A DNA stretch of 64,000 nt from Chrysogorgia sp. JL179-B06 (GCA_035772405.1 JAYKKM010000034.1:124001-188000), one strand, 5' to 3'. Shown: positions 23,209 through 32,228, numbered from the stretch's first letter. Program-made: numbers and translations. The notes: generated by a model not told the origin, from the letters alone.

Positions 23209-26200
23209 TTAAGGTATGTCTCTCACTACAATGTTTTTGTGACCATATGCGTAGGAGTCAATACCATTTTCTAAAAGGTATCGTTTATCGTCAAAACAGG
23301 ATAGCGACACTTTATTAATTTCGTAACTACCTAGCTGATGTTTGACACTTCTAATGGTCTTCATTGTGTGTCGCAATTGTTTCTGCTCAAGTAACACACT
23401 TTTATAATCTTCGTGCTTGATCACTTTTTTAATTATATTCTTTCTAATACCTTTAGCGGTTTTCCCACCACCCCCATCCTCTTTCAAATAGCTATACATT
23501 TTACTGCGCAACCCGACGAACTCAATAATTGGTGTTCCAGCGCACTCGTCCTTCATCTTGCCAATGACTTTCTTGTTCTCTTTGAAAGCGAATGGGTTGT
23601 CTGCAGGGTAATCGCTATTGTCAAACTTTTCGCGCTCCTCCATGAAGTCAGAGTAGACGTCGTCAGTTTTGATTGTGTACAACAGACTGTCAGTGTCGGT
23701 GAAGTGTAGTCTGCAGGTGTCGCTAGAGTACTTTTTCATGATATAGTTGTAGTGGAAGTCATACATCAACGTTTTGCTCAAGTCTAGTATGCACATACCC
23801 ACGTATGCAGGTCTATTTAATGTCAGCGTCTCTTTGACTTTGTGGACAGCGACTAAATTCTCGCTAAATATCTTGCAAGACACAAACGTAGGCTTTGAGA
23901 CAAGCTTTTCTAACTTTTTCTCGGTGGTCACTAATCTTACATCCACACGCTTCCTCAAATTCTCCATTGTTTTTCCAAACACACTGTTGTTCATCAACTT
24001 GAAGAAATCCTTCTCGAAAGCGTTCTTAGCCGCAGTTCTCTTGACTGTGTTAAAGTCAATGTACTTGCCCAACCACTTGGACTGGTCAAACTGTAGGACC
24101 CTATGAATCTTTTTGATTTTCAATCCAAGATCCATATACAACTGCAGATTTCTATAGTGACACACATACTTTTTTTTGTCCATCAAATTAGTCACCAGCT
24201 TCTTCACACCACCAACACTCACATTAAATTTATTTTTGATTTTTGTGCAGTACTCCGACAACATGTCAACAGTTATCTCCATCTTCTCAGGAGCCACCGG
24301 GTAATCGTTATGTAGGTCATGCAAATGGGCTGGATACTCCAAGTCGACTTCAAGCAGTAAACCTTTTTTACTATCGTTGTGATAGTCGCATAGATTAACC
24401 TTTTCTATTTCTTTCTCAGTCAACCATTTAAAACCGCCTGTAGGTAGACTTCGACTCATTGCCCACCCATATAAATTGTTGGCGTCAAGGTACATCAAAT
24501 ACTTCGACTCTTGCGTTTTATCGTACCCCTTCATATATTTATTGTTCGCCACGCCATGTCTGTTGCATATGTAGCTCACACCACCACGCATACCTAATTC
24601 TACGAACTGGAACATGTCGATGTCGGACAATAACTCGAGTTCCACTCCAGTCATCTTTAACATGGCATCCCAAGCCAATCCAGGCGATGTGAAATAGTGA
24701 CACGGGTCTAATTTATACTCGCGATGGCATGTCTTTCTAAAGTTCTCAAAAACATCAGCAAGCAAGAGCACGTCACTTTTCAAATACAGGTCGTGATACT
24801 CACCCATACTTTCAACGTCGAAGTAGTCCCACACATCGATGGCGCGCTCATGCATTTCTTCCGTGATGTGCTCATCGTTCAGAACGCTGTAGAAGTCCTT
24901 TTTAGAGGGTAGCTCGCGTTCGTCGAATTTATCAAAGGAGTCCATATAATCATAGGGATAGACCCCCTTTCTTGTCATGAGTGCCAACCCTGTTTCACGA
25001 AACACTTCTGACGTGTATTTGAAAGCGTCCCTTGGTAGGTTCCTCACCAAGTTGTCTAGACCACTACCCATGAACTGAAAGCTGTCCAAGAACACCAAGT
25101 TTTTTCCAAGCATGAACGCCATGTACTTCTCCATGTTGTTCGGTATCACATTTATGTCTTGACCAAACTTACCAATCTCCTGCATGATGAAATGGCTATC
25201 GTAGCCGCGTAAGTTATGAAAGATCACAGGGATTTTGTCAGTCAACTTAAAGTTCACGTTACACTGACGATGTGCGGACCCTCTGTACTTACCTGACACG
25301 TGACAGTGGTCTCTCACTCTAACGTCAGCGCCAGTGTACTCAACACTGCAAATATGACAACTTTTAGCCTCGTCGAAATCTTGTTTGTTGTCATCAGTCA
25401 GCATCATTTCTTTGTTAAAGTGGCTCTCAGATGTCTTTTTACAATATTCAACAATTTCTAGCATCTCCCCAATGAACTTGTTGACCGCGTTTTCACCGCG
25501 ATACACTTTTACTGGCTTACTGTACTCGTTATCGTAGCAACAAACTAATTTGTACCCATAACCGCAGTCAACGTGCCTCTGGTAGGCGTTTGTGTAGCTA
25601 CACTCGCTTGATAGCTTTGTTGTGTGCACCTTCTGTGTGATAGCCTCGAAGTCTGCGTACACCACAAATGGTACGTTTAGCTGTCTACTAAAATTCTCAT
25701 ATTTCACTTTCGCACCTTTTTGCGGCATTTTAATAGCTTGCTTCCCATTGATGACCAAACATACTTCCACATGGCGTTCAAGCACGTCCGCGCGGGTGAA
25801 ACACTGCAAACAATACCTGCAAAAGTGCTTTCTCGCCTTGTGCTCTGTCTGACGGTACATAAACTTGTTGAAATCACGAATATATACATAATGCTTGTTG
25901 CCCACGTCATTAGTTATCAACAATAGGTCCATATGGTCAGGACACGCCTCCTTAGAAACGTACACAGGGAATGGCTGCTTATTTTCGTACCCAAAAACAT
26001 TAATGCTAATTTCGTTAGCCTTTTCGATCTTGTTGTAGTCTTTGAGTGTGACTGGGAAGTCAATTCCGTCATAATTCAACTCACCGACATGCCTAGCGTA
26101 CTTTGACGTTCTGTCGGAGTGTTTTCCAACAGGAAACTTATGCGCTAGGTGACACCATCTAAAACACTCGTTGTCATCATCGTTATTTACGTTTATCAGA

Positions 26201-26799
26201 CCCTTCATACTGTTGCGCAACTCCTTTGGCAACGCAATGTAGCTACTCCCATGCAAAGGTCTGTAAATAGCGACGTTAACGTAGTGTGCGTCTATTTTGT
26301 CGATAGTCCATCCAGACCCCTCAGATAACCACCCAGCTATCCGCGTCAAAATCTGCTCCGATCCACGATTGGCAACACCCTCGATGTCATGCTCGTTAAT
26401 GACGACAAACGTTTCGCTGTTAAAGTAGGCAGTTTTGTATGTGGTCTTATTGAGTTCTAAAACTTTCTCAAAAGTGACCTTGACTGTCTCCACCACTTTC
26501 ATTCCGTTGGTCTCACCTAATTCACGTCTCAAAAGGTTAGTGACAGCACTTCTACTACCATTTACCTGATTGATGTCTCTGTCGTCAATCACTTCGACTC
26601 CATAGGACCTTGTGAACCCTCTCAGTGCTCGATCCAACAGATGCGTTGACGGTGCGAGGTCTTCGACTTCAGGTTGTGTTTCTTGGTCTCCAAAAAAGCC
26701 GTGAACGTTGGTCGCTTCATCTGTTAGTGAATTGACAACGGCTGCGCTCGTCTTATGCGCCCGTCTTTTTGTCAGTGGGTTTTTCACGGTCCGACTCAT
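23209..26799 (-). CDS. POLB: Protein-primed family B DNA polymerase
   Basis: 1196 residues, usual for Polintons. Order of features: N-terminal region; CxxC zinc-finger-like CRYCLQCF (about 330); Exo I YADFEA (about 381); an endonuclease VII-like HNH/zinc insertion with CHICSVEYTG and DHCHVSGKYRG (about 476-511); Exo II NLRGYDSHF (about 533); Exo III YLKSDVLLLADVF (about 676); Pol A YLDANNLYGWAMS (about 773); Pol B NNSVFGKTMENLR (about 940); Pol C FTDTDSLLY (about 1036). All catalytic acids are present, so the enzyme looks intact. It would copy the element from its ends using a protein primer. ATG at 26799 follows a TATATAG string by about 10 bases. It heads a minus-strand block with four small genes. 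Confidence 0.97.
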   Translation of the reverse strand: MSRTVKNPLTKRRAHKTSAAVVNSLTDEATNVHGFFGDQETQPEVEDLAPSTHLLDRALRGFTRSYGVEVIDDRDINQVNGSRSAVTNLLRRELGETNGMKVVETVKVTFEKVLELNKTTYKTAYFNSETFVVINEHDIEGVANRGSEQILTRIAGWLSEGSGWTIDKIDAHYVNVAIYRPLHGSSYIALPKELRNSMKGLINVNNDDDNECFRWCHLAHKFPVGKHSDRTSKYARHVGELNYDGIDFPVTLKDYNKIEKANEISINVFGYENKQPFPVYVSKEACPDHMDLLLITNDVGNKHYVYIRDFNKFMYRQTEHKARKHFCRYCLQCFTRADVLERHVEVCLVINGKQAIKMPQKGAKVKYENFSRQLNVPFVVYADFEAITQKVHTTKLSSECSYTNAYQRHVDCGYGYKLVCCYDNEYSKPVKVYRGENAVNKFIGEMLEIVEYCKKTSESHFNKEMMLTDDNKQDFDEAKSCHICSVEYTGADVRVRDHCHVSGKYRGSAHRQCNVNFKLTDKIPVIFHNLRGYDSHFIMQEIGKFGQDINVIPNNMEKYMAFMLGKNLVFLDSFQFMGSGLDNLVRNLPRDAFKYTSEVFRETGLALMTRKGVYPYDYMDSFDKFDERELPSKKDFYSVLNDEHITEEMHERAIDVWDYFDVESMGEYHDLYLKSDVLLLADVFENFRKTCHREYKLDPCHYFTSPGLAWDAMLKMTGVELELLSDIDMFQFVELGMRGGVSYICNRHGVANNKYMKGYDKTQESKYLMYLDANNLYGWAMSRSLPTGGFKWLTEKEIEKVNLCDYHNDSKKGLLLEVDLEYPAHLHDLHNDYPVAPEKMEITVDMLSEYCTKIKNKFNVSVGGVKKLVTNLMDKKKYVCHYRNLQLYMDLGLKIKKIHRVLQFDQSKWLGKYIDFNTVKRTAAKNAFEKDFFKLMNNSVFGKTMENLRKRVDVRLVTTEKKLEKLVSKPTFVSCKIFSENLVAVHKVKETLTLNRPAYVGMCILDLSKTLMYDFHYNYIMKKYSSDTCRLHFTDTDSLLYTIKTDDVYSDFMEEREKFDNSDYPADNPFAFKENKKVIGKMKDECAGTPIIEFVGLRSKMYSYLKEDGGGGKTAKGIRKNIIKKVIKHEDYKSVLLEQKQLRHTMKTIRSVKHQLGSYEINKVSLSCFDDKRYLLENGIDSYAYGHKNIVVRDIP

Positions 26800-26814
26800 T
26801 GGCTTCTATATACA

Positions 26815-27378
26815 CTACACTTGTTTTTTCCTAAACCACTCGTCGTAATAATTGTCACCACTTTCGCACCATCCCAGCTTTGGGTACACCACCCCAAACA
26901 AATTGTTGTCAAACAAGTCTTTCACCTTCCCGTCTTTGAGGTCTGACACCTTCTTGAGTGTCTCGACTCGTCTTCTATGGCACAACCTAATAATGTAGTA
27001 CCCGTACCTGCTGACGTTTCTACCCTTTATCAAATTGTATGAGTGCAACACATTGACAACTTTCAAGAAGTCCTCTTTTATCAACTCAAGGTGCTCGCCC
27101 TTCACAACGTTCCGTAGTCTCCTTCCCATCCACCAAGACCGTTTGTGAACGCTTTTTAATCGCGTGAGTCTCATGTCGCTGTAACTCTGAGTGTAACCCC
27201 ATTCGATGTCACCACACTTTGGACACGCGTACCCACCGCAGTCAGTCACATTTTTCACAACGTCACAATCCGAGCAGTGGTGAATTCTGAGGGTGTCTCC
27301 ACACTCAATTTGTGTCTCACTCGCGATTTCGTCAATTGTGTAACCATAGCTCATCTGCCTCATAAGTTTGTCCATCAC
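26815..27378 (-). CDS. Zinc-ribbon protein, possibly transcription-related
   Basis: 187 residues. A four-cysteine ribbon CSDCDVV...YACPKCGDIEWG (about residues 35-60) is followed by a basic helical region (KSVHKRSWWMGRRLRN) and a C-terminal aromatic/acidic tail. Late transcription factors of large DNA viruses combine a zinc ribbon with such a domain, but similarity here is only general. ATG follows GTATAAGAGTG closely. It lies 15 bases upstream of the polymerase start, same strand. Function unproven. Confidence 0.6.
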   Translation of the reverse strand: MMDKLMRQMSYGYTIDEIASETQIECGDTLRIHHCSDCDVVKNVTDCGGYACPKCGDIEWGYTQSYSDMRLTRLKSVHKRSWWMGRRLRNVVKGEHLELIKEDFLKVVNVLHSYNLIKGRNVSRYGYYIIRLCHRRRVETLKKVSDLKDGKVKDLFDNNLFGVVYPKLGWCESGDNYYDEWFRKKQV

Positions 27379-27400
27379 TCTTATACTACTCCAACATTTT

Positions 27401-27820
27401 TTATCGAGTTAGCACCCATACCGCTATCCCACTACCCAAGCCTAGCGCGCTAACAAACAATAATTGGTATTCCTTCATTTCCGCACTCGGTTGGTAGTAA
27501 TCCGCAATCTTCGGGGAGTTAGTGAACACTCGTCCGCCGTGCTGAATAGTCATCGCTCTTCCAAGTTCTTCCAACGCGCGGCTTGTGTCATTAATGTCAG
27601 CATTAGCATCAGAGAGCTGTTGTCGTAAACGCTGAATCTTATCTCTCTTGGCGACTTCGTTTTCAGACCACGCTTCTTTCGCGCTGGCTAACTGCTCCAA
27701 CGCATGGTTATGCCTTTCCATCTCAGCTTCATAGCCTGTGTGATTAAACTTTGAAAACATAAAGCCAGCGCCTGCAAAAGCCACTGCATTAAATATCCCT
27801 CCAGCCACAACACTCACCAT
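27401..27820 (-). CDS. Membrane/coiled-coil protein of Polinton 1
   Basis: 139 residues. An N-terminal hydrophobic segment (FNAVAFAGAGFMF) is followed by a heptad-rich central helix (residues about 30-85, with EQLASAKEAW and QRLRQQLSDAN) and a C-terminal hydrophobic helix LLFVSALGLGSGIAVWVL. This topology suggests a membrane-anchored oligomer. No named family recognised. In tandem with 80- and 111-residue membrane proteins, spacing under 25 bases. Confidence 0.65.
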   Translation of the reverse strand: MVSVVAGGIFNAVAFAGAGFMFSKFNHTGYEAEMERHNHALEQLASAKEAWSENEVAKRDKIQRLRQQLSDANADINDTSRALEELGRAMTIQHGGRVFTNSPKIADYYQPSAEMKEYQLLFVSALGLGSGIAVWVLTR

Positions 27821-27824
27821 TAAC

Positions 27825-28067
27825 TTACGTTGATTTGAATGGATCTGTTGGTATCCACTTTTTCGATTGCATCCATTTTACTAACAGCGTTCCTGCACCA
27901 ACAGCTGCAGCAAGTTTCACTGTGCCTTTCACAGTCTCTGGTGTTCCCAATGGTTCTCCCAAAGCCTTTTTAGAAACCATACTCACTACCACAGCACCAG
28001 TCGTAACAAGTAGCGCATCGTACAATTCGTTCATAAGTTCTTTTCGATCGATCGCAGCCATATACAT
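27825..28067 (-). CDS. Small hydrophobic protein
   Basis: 80 residues with two hydrophobic stretches: ALLVTTGAVVVSMVS (about 18-32) and KLAAAVGAGTLLVKWM (about 51-66). Two membrane helices are likely. The gene ends four bases before the next ATG on the same strand. ATG may be at residue 1 or at residue 3 (MYMAAIDRKEL). Function unknown. Confidence 0.6.
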   Translation of the reverse strand: MYMAAIDRKELMNELYDALLVTTGAVVVSMVSKKALGEPLGTPETVKGTVKLAAAVGAGTLLVKWMQSKKWIPTDPFKST

Positions 28068-28082
28068 TGTCGTGTGTTTTGT

Positions 28083-28418
28083 TCAAGAATCAAATGTGTC
28101 TAACGCTGGACGACGAGTTTTGTGGTTCTCTGACACACTAGCTGGTACAGTACTCACAGGTTCTTTTTCATTGCTAATTGTGTACCATAGTGAAGCACCA
28201 GCAATGATAACACCAAGTGTTCCAACAATGTAACCATAGCTCCACTCACTACCCTGTTCTTCGTTGACTATCATTTCACGCATTTTCTTTTCTTTCGCGG
28301 CTTTCGATATCTCAGCCAACTTTTTACCAGCAGCGACGCGCTTTGGGTCCTTCACCTTAACACTTTTCACATCAGCTGTGATCTTAGCGTCGACAGCCGT
28401 CTGTGAGTCTTCAACCAT
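28083..28418 (-). CDS. Small basic single-span membrane protein
   Basis: 111 residues. The N-terminal half is Lys-rich (KDPKRVAAGKKLAEISKAAK), followed by one hydrophobic span SYGYIVGTLGVIIAGASLWY (about 60-79) and a polar tail. It is the outermost gene of the minus-strand block that ends in the polymerase. Function unknown. Confidence 0.6.
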   Translation of the reverse strand: MVEDSQTAVDAKITADVKSVKVKDPKRVAAGKKLAEISKAAKEKKMREMIVNEEQGSEWSYGYIVGTLGVIIAGASLWYTISNEKEPVSTVPASVSENHKTRRPALDTFDS

Positions 28419-28431
28419 CTAATACACTATC

Positions 28432-28551
28432 ACGTGTTATCTTACTCACAGTTGACCTCACAGGTGTCTCACAGTTGACCTCACAGGTATCTCACAGTTC
28501 CAGACCAAACGCACTAAAAAAAATTAGGATTTTTTCTGGGAGTATAACATA
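28432..28551. promoter_or_regulatory. Divergent intergenic region with short direct repeats
   Basis: It separates the minus-strand block from the plus-strand 256-residue gene. Three copies of TCACAGTTGACCTCACAGGT-like sequence lie between 28448 and 28497, followed by a T-run and GAGTATAACATA just before ATG at 28552. Probably a bidirectional promoter; inferred from layout. Confidence 0.45.
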
Positions 28552-29322
28552 ATGACTCAAGTCCAAGACATCGCAGAAGAGATGACTCAAGACCAAGCCC
28601 GCCAAGAAGAGGAGATCGACGCAATGCGGAGAATGTCCTTTGTCGATGCGTCTACCCCACAAGGCGCCTCTGGACCCGACGTCTTAAAAGGGTACTCACA
28701 AGTCTTCAAGTTGTGCGACCCCGATCGTAGAAACGAAGAGGCGTCGAGACAATTTGGTGCCCAGATTCTCTATACAAAGTTCGCTCATGAGGCTTGGGTC
28801 GGGCTTGATGAAGTTAGAGCCAACAGGATGGTTAACGAACTAGCCAAGATGATCCCTGTGTGGTGTTACTCACCATTCAAACGTCTTACGTTAGCAAGTA
28901 GCCACTACTTGAGCAACCCTTGCGAGTCCGCCGCTACACTACTCGGTAACTACCTCGAAGTGTTCTTGGCGACCCTTCTATGGAAACCATGCTCAACCAA
29001 AGCCAAAGCGTGGCTAGAGCTCGCCGCAAACTGTGACGTCAACGTTTGTAGGGTGGGGTGTAACGAAATAGTGGGTGCGGGCGATATTATGAGTCACATA
29101 CTCTCACACACTCACCTGGATTTTGCGCACGGCGACGCGTCGTACAATTGTTACCCATGTGGTGTGGTTACCAACAACCCAATGCATCGCTCAAGACACG
29201 AGAGCTCACAGTCCCACCTCAAAAACTTAGAGCTTCAGCGGATATTTAACAATGAACAACAGTTGCCGCAACAGGAGAGAACATTTCTCTGGAGGTATAG
29301 TAACCATGAAGAAAGTTGGTAA
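28552..29322 (+). CDS. Protein of unknown function with C-terminal zinc-finger-like region
   Basis: 256 residues. The acidic, Gln-rich N-terminus (about 1-35) is followed by a mostly helical body, then cysteine/histidine groups CRVGCNEIVGAGDIMSHILSH (about 164-185) and NCYPCGVVTNNPMHRSRH (about 200-217), resembling two C2H2 or C2HH fingers. The 3' end overlaps the thymidine kinase start by 17 bases. A nucleic-acid-binding role is inferred from the fingers only. Confidence 0.65.
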   Translation: MTQVQDIAEEMTQDQARQEEEIDAMRRMSFVDASTPQGASGPDVLKGYSQVFKLCDPDRRNEEASRQFGAQILYTKFAHEAWVGLDEVRANRMVNELAKMIPVWCYSPFKRLTLASSHYLSNPCESAATLLGNYLEVFLATLLWKPCSTKAKAWLELAANCDVNVCRVGCNEIVGAGDIMSHILSHTHLDFAHGDASYNCYPCGVVTNNPMHRSRHESSQSHLKNLELQRIFNNEQQLPQQERTFLWRYSNHEESW

Positions 29323-29878
29323 ACTAGAAATCGTGATTGGTCCCATGTTCGCAGGAAAAACAACAGAGACTCTTCGTAGGTTAATCACGTTAAGTAAGTC
29401 AGGGCTCAAAGTCCTTTACATGAACAACACAGGTGACACCAGACGAACTGACCACGCGTTCTCCACACATCGTCAGACCATTGTTGTCGGATCAGACAGT
29501 TTACCTGCGAAGTTAATCACCAACCTTCCGAGTTCTTCCGAGATAGCCGATTATGACGTCATCGGGATTGACGAAGGCCATTGGTACTCTGATCTACTCC
29601 CAGTTATTCACGAATACATTAAAGCTAGCATTCACGTCATTATTTGTGGTCTCATAACAACAGAGCATTTAAAAAGACTTGGTGAGCTTGACACGTTGTT
29701 CCCAATGGCAGACGACATCACATTTCTAAAAGCGTATTGCGCCGTTTGTCGCGACACTTACGGAACAACTGTTGACGCACCATTCAATTGGAGATACAAC
29801 CCAGGGCCATCATTCGTTGGTGGTGCTGAGCAATATCGCGCAGTGTGCAGACGTCATCATCCTTCCACACAAAATTAG
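29306..29878 (+). CDS. TK: Thymidine kinase, TK1/viral type II
   Basis: 190 residues from ATG 29306; the longer open frame from 29252 would add 18 unrelated residues. P-loop IGPMFAGKTT (about 9-18), Walker B-like IGIDEGHWY (normally DEGQFF), zinc-binding CAVC (about 150) and a C-terminal VGGAEQYRAVCRRHH lasso/zinc region. This phosphorylates thymidine to raise dTTP for element replication. All key elements are present. A hairpin of GGGGT and ACCCC (29878-29897) and a T-run follow the stop. Confidence 0.93.
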   Translation: MKKVGKLEIVIGPMFAGKTTETLRRLITLSKSGLKVLYMNNTGDTRRTDHAFSTHRQTIVVGSDSLPAKLITNLPSSSEIADYDVIGIDEGHWYSDLLPVIHEYIKASIHVIICGLITTEHLKRLGELDTLFPMADDITFLKAYCAVCRDTYGTTVDAPFNWRYNPGPSFVGGAEQYRAVCRRHHPSTQN

Positions 29879-29907
29879 GGGTGTTCTCGGATACCCCAAC
29901 TTTTTTT
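29878..29907 (+). terminator. Stem-loop plus T-run after thymidine kinase
   Basis: A 5-bp stem GGGGT/ACCCC is followed three bases later by seven Ts. This may mark the transcript end, though AATAAA at about 29986 is an alternative eukaryotic signal. Confidence 0.35.
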
Positions 29908-30119
29908 AAATTTATACATTGGTCACATGAAGCGTCCAATGTCTCCCGTAGAAACATTTTTTCACACAGTGGTCAGAAGGTTTGTGAAATAAATAGAGAA
30001 AGTTTCGCAGATATTTTTACTGAGTTAAAAACGTCTTTAAAAAAATGCTAGAGCAGTTGTCGCTTCAAACGTCGTCTCAACAACGAGAACGAGTGCTAAT
30101 TCGACTTATTACTCGCTGT

Positions 30120-30890
30120 CTAAAAAGTCTCTTTACAATAACGTCTCTCATGGTTACTCAACGCTGATTTATTTTTAAATTTACGAAAACACTGAGAGCA
30201 CTGAAACCCAACGTCAAAGAAATATTTTATTACCGTGGTAATAGCGTCATCGTATGAGTCGCACAAGAGTGTTAGATAACCAGCGGATTTATATCTGAGC
30301 AACAGAGACTCCTGCTCTTTGGACGTCTTACCTGTGCCACCTGGATTCTTGAACTCAATCACAAGCCCACTATGCTGTCGGTTTGCATTGGCAATAATCA
30401 AGTCAGGTGTTCCACGTTGGTAACCTTTTTTCCACGAATTTATTCTCTTCGCAGAAGTGTCTTGATTCTCACCAAGCCCGGCTATCAAAATAGCTTCTGG
30501 ATAATATTTCCTAAGAAAACCAACAACTTTCGTATGAAGGTCGAACTCAGTGATCATTTTAAACTGATTGTGTTTGAGACCAACGTCAGCTAAACTTTTT
30601 CTAACGCTTGGTAAGACTTCTGAGTGCACCCACCTTCCGAAGTGTTTCGCACGCTCCATTTTACTCGAGAACACCAATGAGTAGACCCCAAGTTCGTTGA
30701 TAAATGAGGCCTGCTCTATCTTCATTTTGCAATCAGGTTCGACGTGGTCGTTGACTGCGTCTTTTGGTCGAGCGTAACCTAGAGCGCTTGCGACTTCTTT
30801 CGCTTTGAACCATATTTCACCGTTGTCCATGACCGTTGTGATTTGGTGGCCATCGAAGTCGAATAATCGAAGCGCTGTGGAGGTCATCAC
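30120..30890 (-). CDS. BRO-N / VRR-NUC-like nuclease / C2H2 zinc-finger fusion protein
   Basis: 256 residues. The N-terminal about 110 match a BRO-N domain (LFDFDGHQITTVMDNGEIWF, KEVASALGYARPKDAVNDHV, FSSKMERAKHFGRWVHSEVLPSVR). The middle (about 115-225) fits a VRR-NUC or related PD-(D/E)XK fold: GTPDLIIANANRQHSGLVIEFK, with D and E-x-K, then SKEQESLLLRYKSAGY. The C-terminus is one C2H2 finger, CSQCFRKF...LSNHERRYC. BRO proteins are common accessory proteins of large DNA viruses; the nuclease may act in replication, resolution or defence. ATG follows a TATAATATAG string by 3-5 bases. It converges with thymidine kinase. Confidence 0.8.
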   Translation of the reverse strand: MMTSTALRLFDFDGHQITTVMDNGEIWFKAKEVASALGYARPKDAVNDHVEPDCKMKIEQASFINELGVYSLVFSSKMERAKHFGRWVHSEVLPSVRKSLADVGLKHNQFKMITEFDLHTKVVGFLRKYYPEAILIAGLGENQDTSAKRINSWKKGYQRGTPDLIIANANRQHSGLVIEFKNPGGTGKTSKEQESLLLRYKSAGYLTLLCDSYDDAITTVIKYFFDVGFQCSQCFRKFKNKSALSNHERRYCKETF

Positions 30891-30916
30891 TATATTATAG
30901 TCTCCTACAAAAAAAA

Positions 30917-31057
30917 CTACTCGACATAGGTGTCAGGTTTTTTATAGATCTGGTTTGTTGTGTACCAATGCAGCAGATGTGCTTTATTAGTCCTCAGTTT
31001 TCTACGTCGTCTGAAAAAGTTTCTAATGTTACGAACCAGTTTTCTAAGCCAACCCAT
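30917..31057 (-). CDS. Small Arg-rich protein
   Basis: 46 residues starting MGWLRKLVRNIRNFFRRRRK, a basic amphipathic helix, then a short polar tail. It lies in the 170-bp gap between the BRO-N gene and the 69-residue gene, same strand. Its size and composition recall small basic core or membrane-active peptides of DNA viruses. No similarity claimed. Confidence 0.45.
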   Translation of the reverse strand: MGWLRKLVRNIRNFFRRRRKLRTNKAHLLHWYTTNQIYKKPDTYVE

Positions 31058-31065
31058 TACATAAC

Positions 31066-31275
31066 TTAGGTCACGTCTCCTACCACTCCTACTTTGTCTG
31101 ACTCTGCGGGTAACATAATAGGTTTGCCGTAAGTCTTTTTAGACCTCATACCAATCTCAGCGTGGAGCTCGAGAGTCACGTCACCGCGGCCAAATGACCC
31201 ACCAGCTTTGAACATGTGATCAGTCGTCTTATTTATCTTATATATTTCATGAGGTCTCGAAATACACGCTCCCAT
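31066..31275 (-). CDS. Small protein with N-terminal myristoylation motif
   Basis: 69 residues. Starts MGACISRPHE; Gly2 and Ser6 with Cys4 fit an N-myristoylation (and possible palmitoylation) signal, so membrane targeting is likely. The rest is short beta-prone sequence (GRGDVTLELHAEIG). It abuts the fibre-like gene with no gap, on the same strand. Function unknown. Confidence 0.55.
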   Translation of the reverse strand: MGACISRPHEIYKINKTTDHMFKAGGSFGRGDVTLELHAEIGMRSKKTYGKPIMLPAESDKVGVVGDVT

Positions 31276-32226
31276 TTACTTTACACCATATTCCTTCATC
31301 ATTTCTCCACCCATGATTATGATGTCTCGGTTTGTCATGTAACCACTCACAATTTTCACACCGTAGAACTCTATCAATGATGGGTGTGCGTAGGGCGCTA
31401 GTGGTATTCCTGGTCGGTGTATTCCAAAAATCGTTCCGTAGGGTGTGCCTATCTTTTTCATATTCGCTACGAAGTCTGAATCGGCTGACTTGGTGTTGTT
31501 GACCCTGACATGTGAATTGTCCATTTGCCAGTGTATTGATATCATATGCATTTTGGTGAGGTTAACACCACTCGGAATAGTGCATATGCTCTCCATCGCT
31601 GGGACGCTACCACCATACGCGAGTCCGTTGACCATACCAGTCTTGTACCCTATGAACTTATCCCAACTACCATCGTCGTTTGATATAATTGTCTCCCAAT
31701 TTGATCCAGCGGTTCTCATGGGTAACGTCACTACAACAAAAATGGAAAGATCACACCATTGCATACTGGGACAATTAAAATGGAGACCTGACTCAAGTGG
31801 GATTGGTGTTAACACAGGTGACAGAAAACTTTGGCTTACACCACTGATGCCAACAATAGGACCATAAGCTGGGTTGTTTTGCACTAATTTACTTGTTTCA
31901 CCAATGGCTTTCACTTTGTTTGAACCATTGGTGTGAAATTCCACGTTTTTCAAGGCGTGTGTGCTAACGTTGAAGTCAAGCACAAGATTGTAGGACTGAC
32001 TCTTGAGGAAACCTGATAGTAGCTGTTCTAGAGTTCTTTTATTGATAGCGTCTGAGTCATCGACTGGGTCTGCTACGTTTTTTATCGCTGAGCCTTGCAT
32101 GTCTATTATTCCAGACATCCTTCCACCAGTCGCACTTAATTTAGGATCTTCGTCCAGATGTCTTTTCGTTCTCTTCAGTATTTTATCGTGAGGGTCGTCA
32201 GACTCATACCCATAGTTTAGACTCAT
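31276..32226 (-). CDS. Fibre/spike-like protein
   Basis: 316 residues. N-terminal MSLNYGYESDD (also found in the second minor-capsid gene), then a tail-fibre style shaft motif with GGRMSGIIDMQGSAIKNV and PVDDSDAINKRTLEQLL (about 34-70), then a beta-rich C-terminal domain of about 200 residues with a lectin/jelly-roll look (FVVVTLPMRTAG, NDDGSWDKFIGYK). The shaft motif is typical of trimeric viral attachment fibres. A role in receptor binding is inferred, not shown. It is organised with the 497-residue gene on the same strand, three bases apart. Confidence 0.65.
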   Translation of the reverse strand: MSLNYGYESDDPHDKILKRTKRHLDEDPKLSATGGRMSGIIDMQGSAIKNVADPVDDSDAINKRTLEQLLSGFLKSQSYNLVLDFNVSTHALKNVEFHTNGSNKVKAIGETSKLVQNNPAYGPIVGISGVSQSFLSPVLTPIPLESGLHFNCPSMQWCDLSIFVVVTLPMRTAGSNWETIISNDDGSWDKFIGYKTGMVNGLAYGGSVPAMESICTIPSGVNLTKMHMISIHWQMDNSHVRVNNTKSADSDFVANMKKIGTPYGTIFGIHRPGIPLAPYAHPSLIEFYGVKIVSGYMTNRDIIIMGGEMMKEYGVK

Positions 32227-32228
32227 TA

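Noticed and set aside
26815..27378. Firm VLTF3-type transcription factor call
   Set aside because: Only the zinc ribbon is evident; the rest could not be matched by eye, so it was left as a zinc-ribbon protein.
30045..30167. 40-codon plus ORF between thymidine kinase and BRO-N
   Set aside because: Overlaps the BRO-N coding end in antisense and has no supporting feature.
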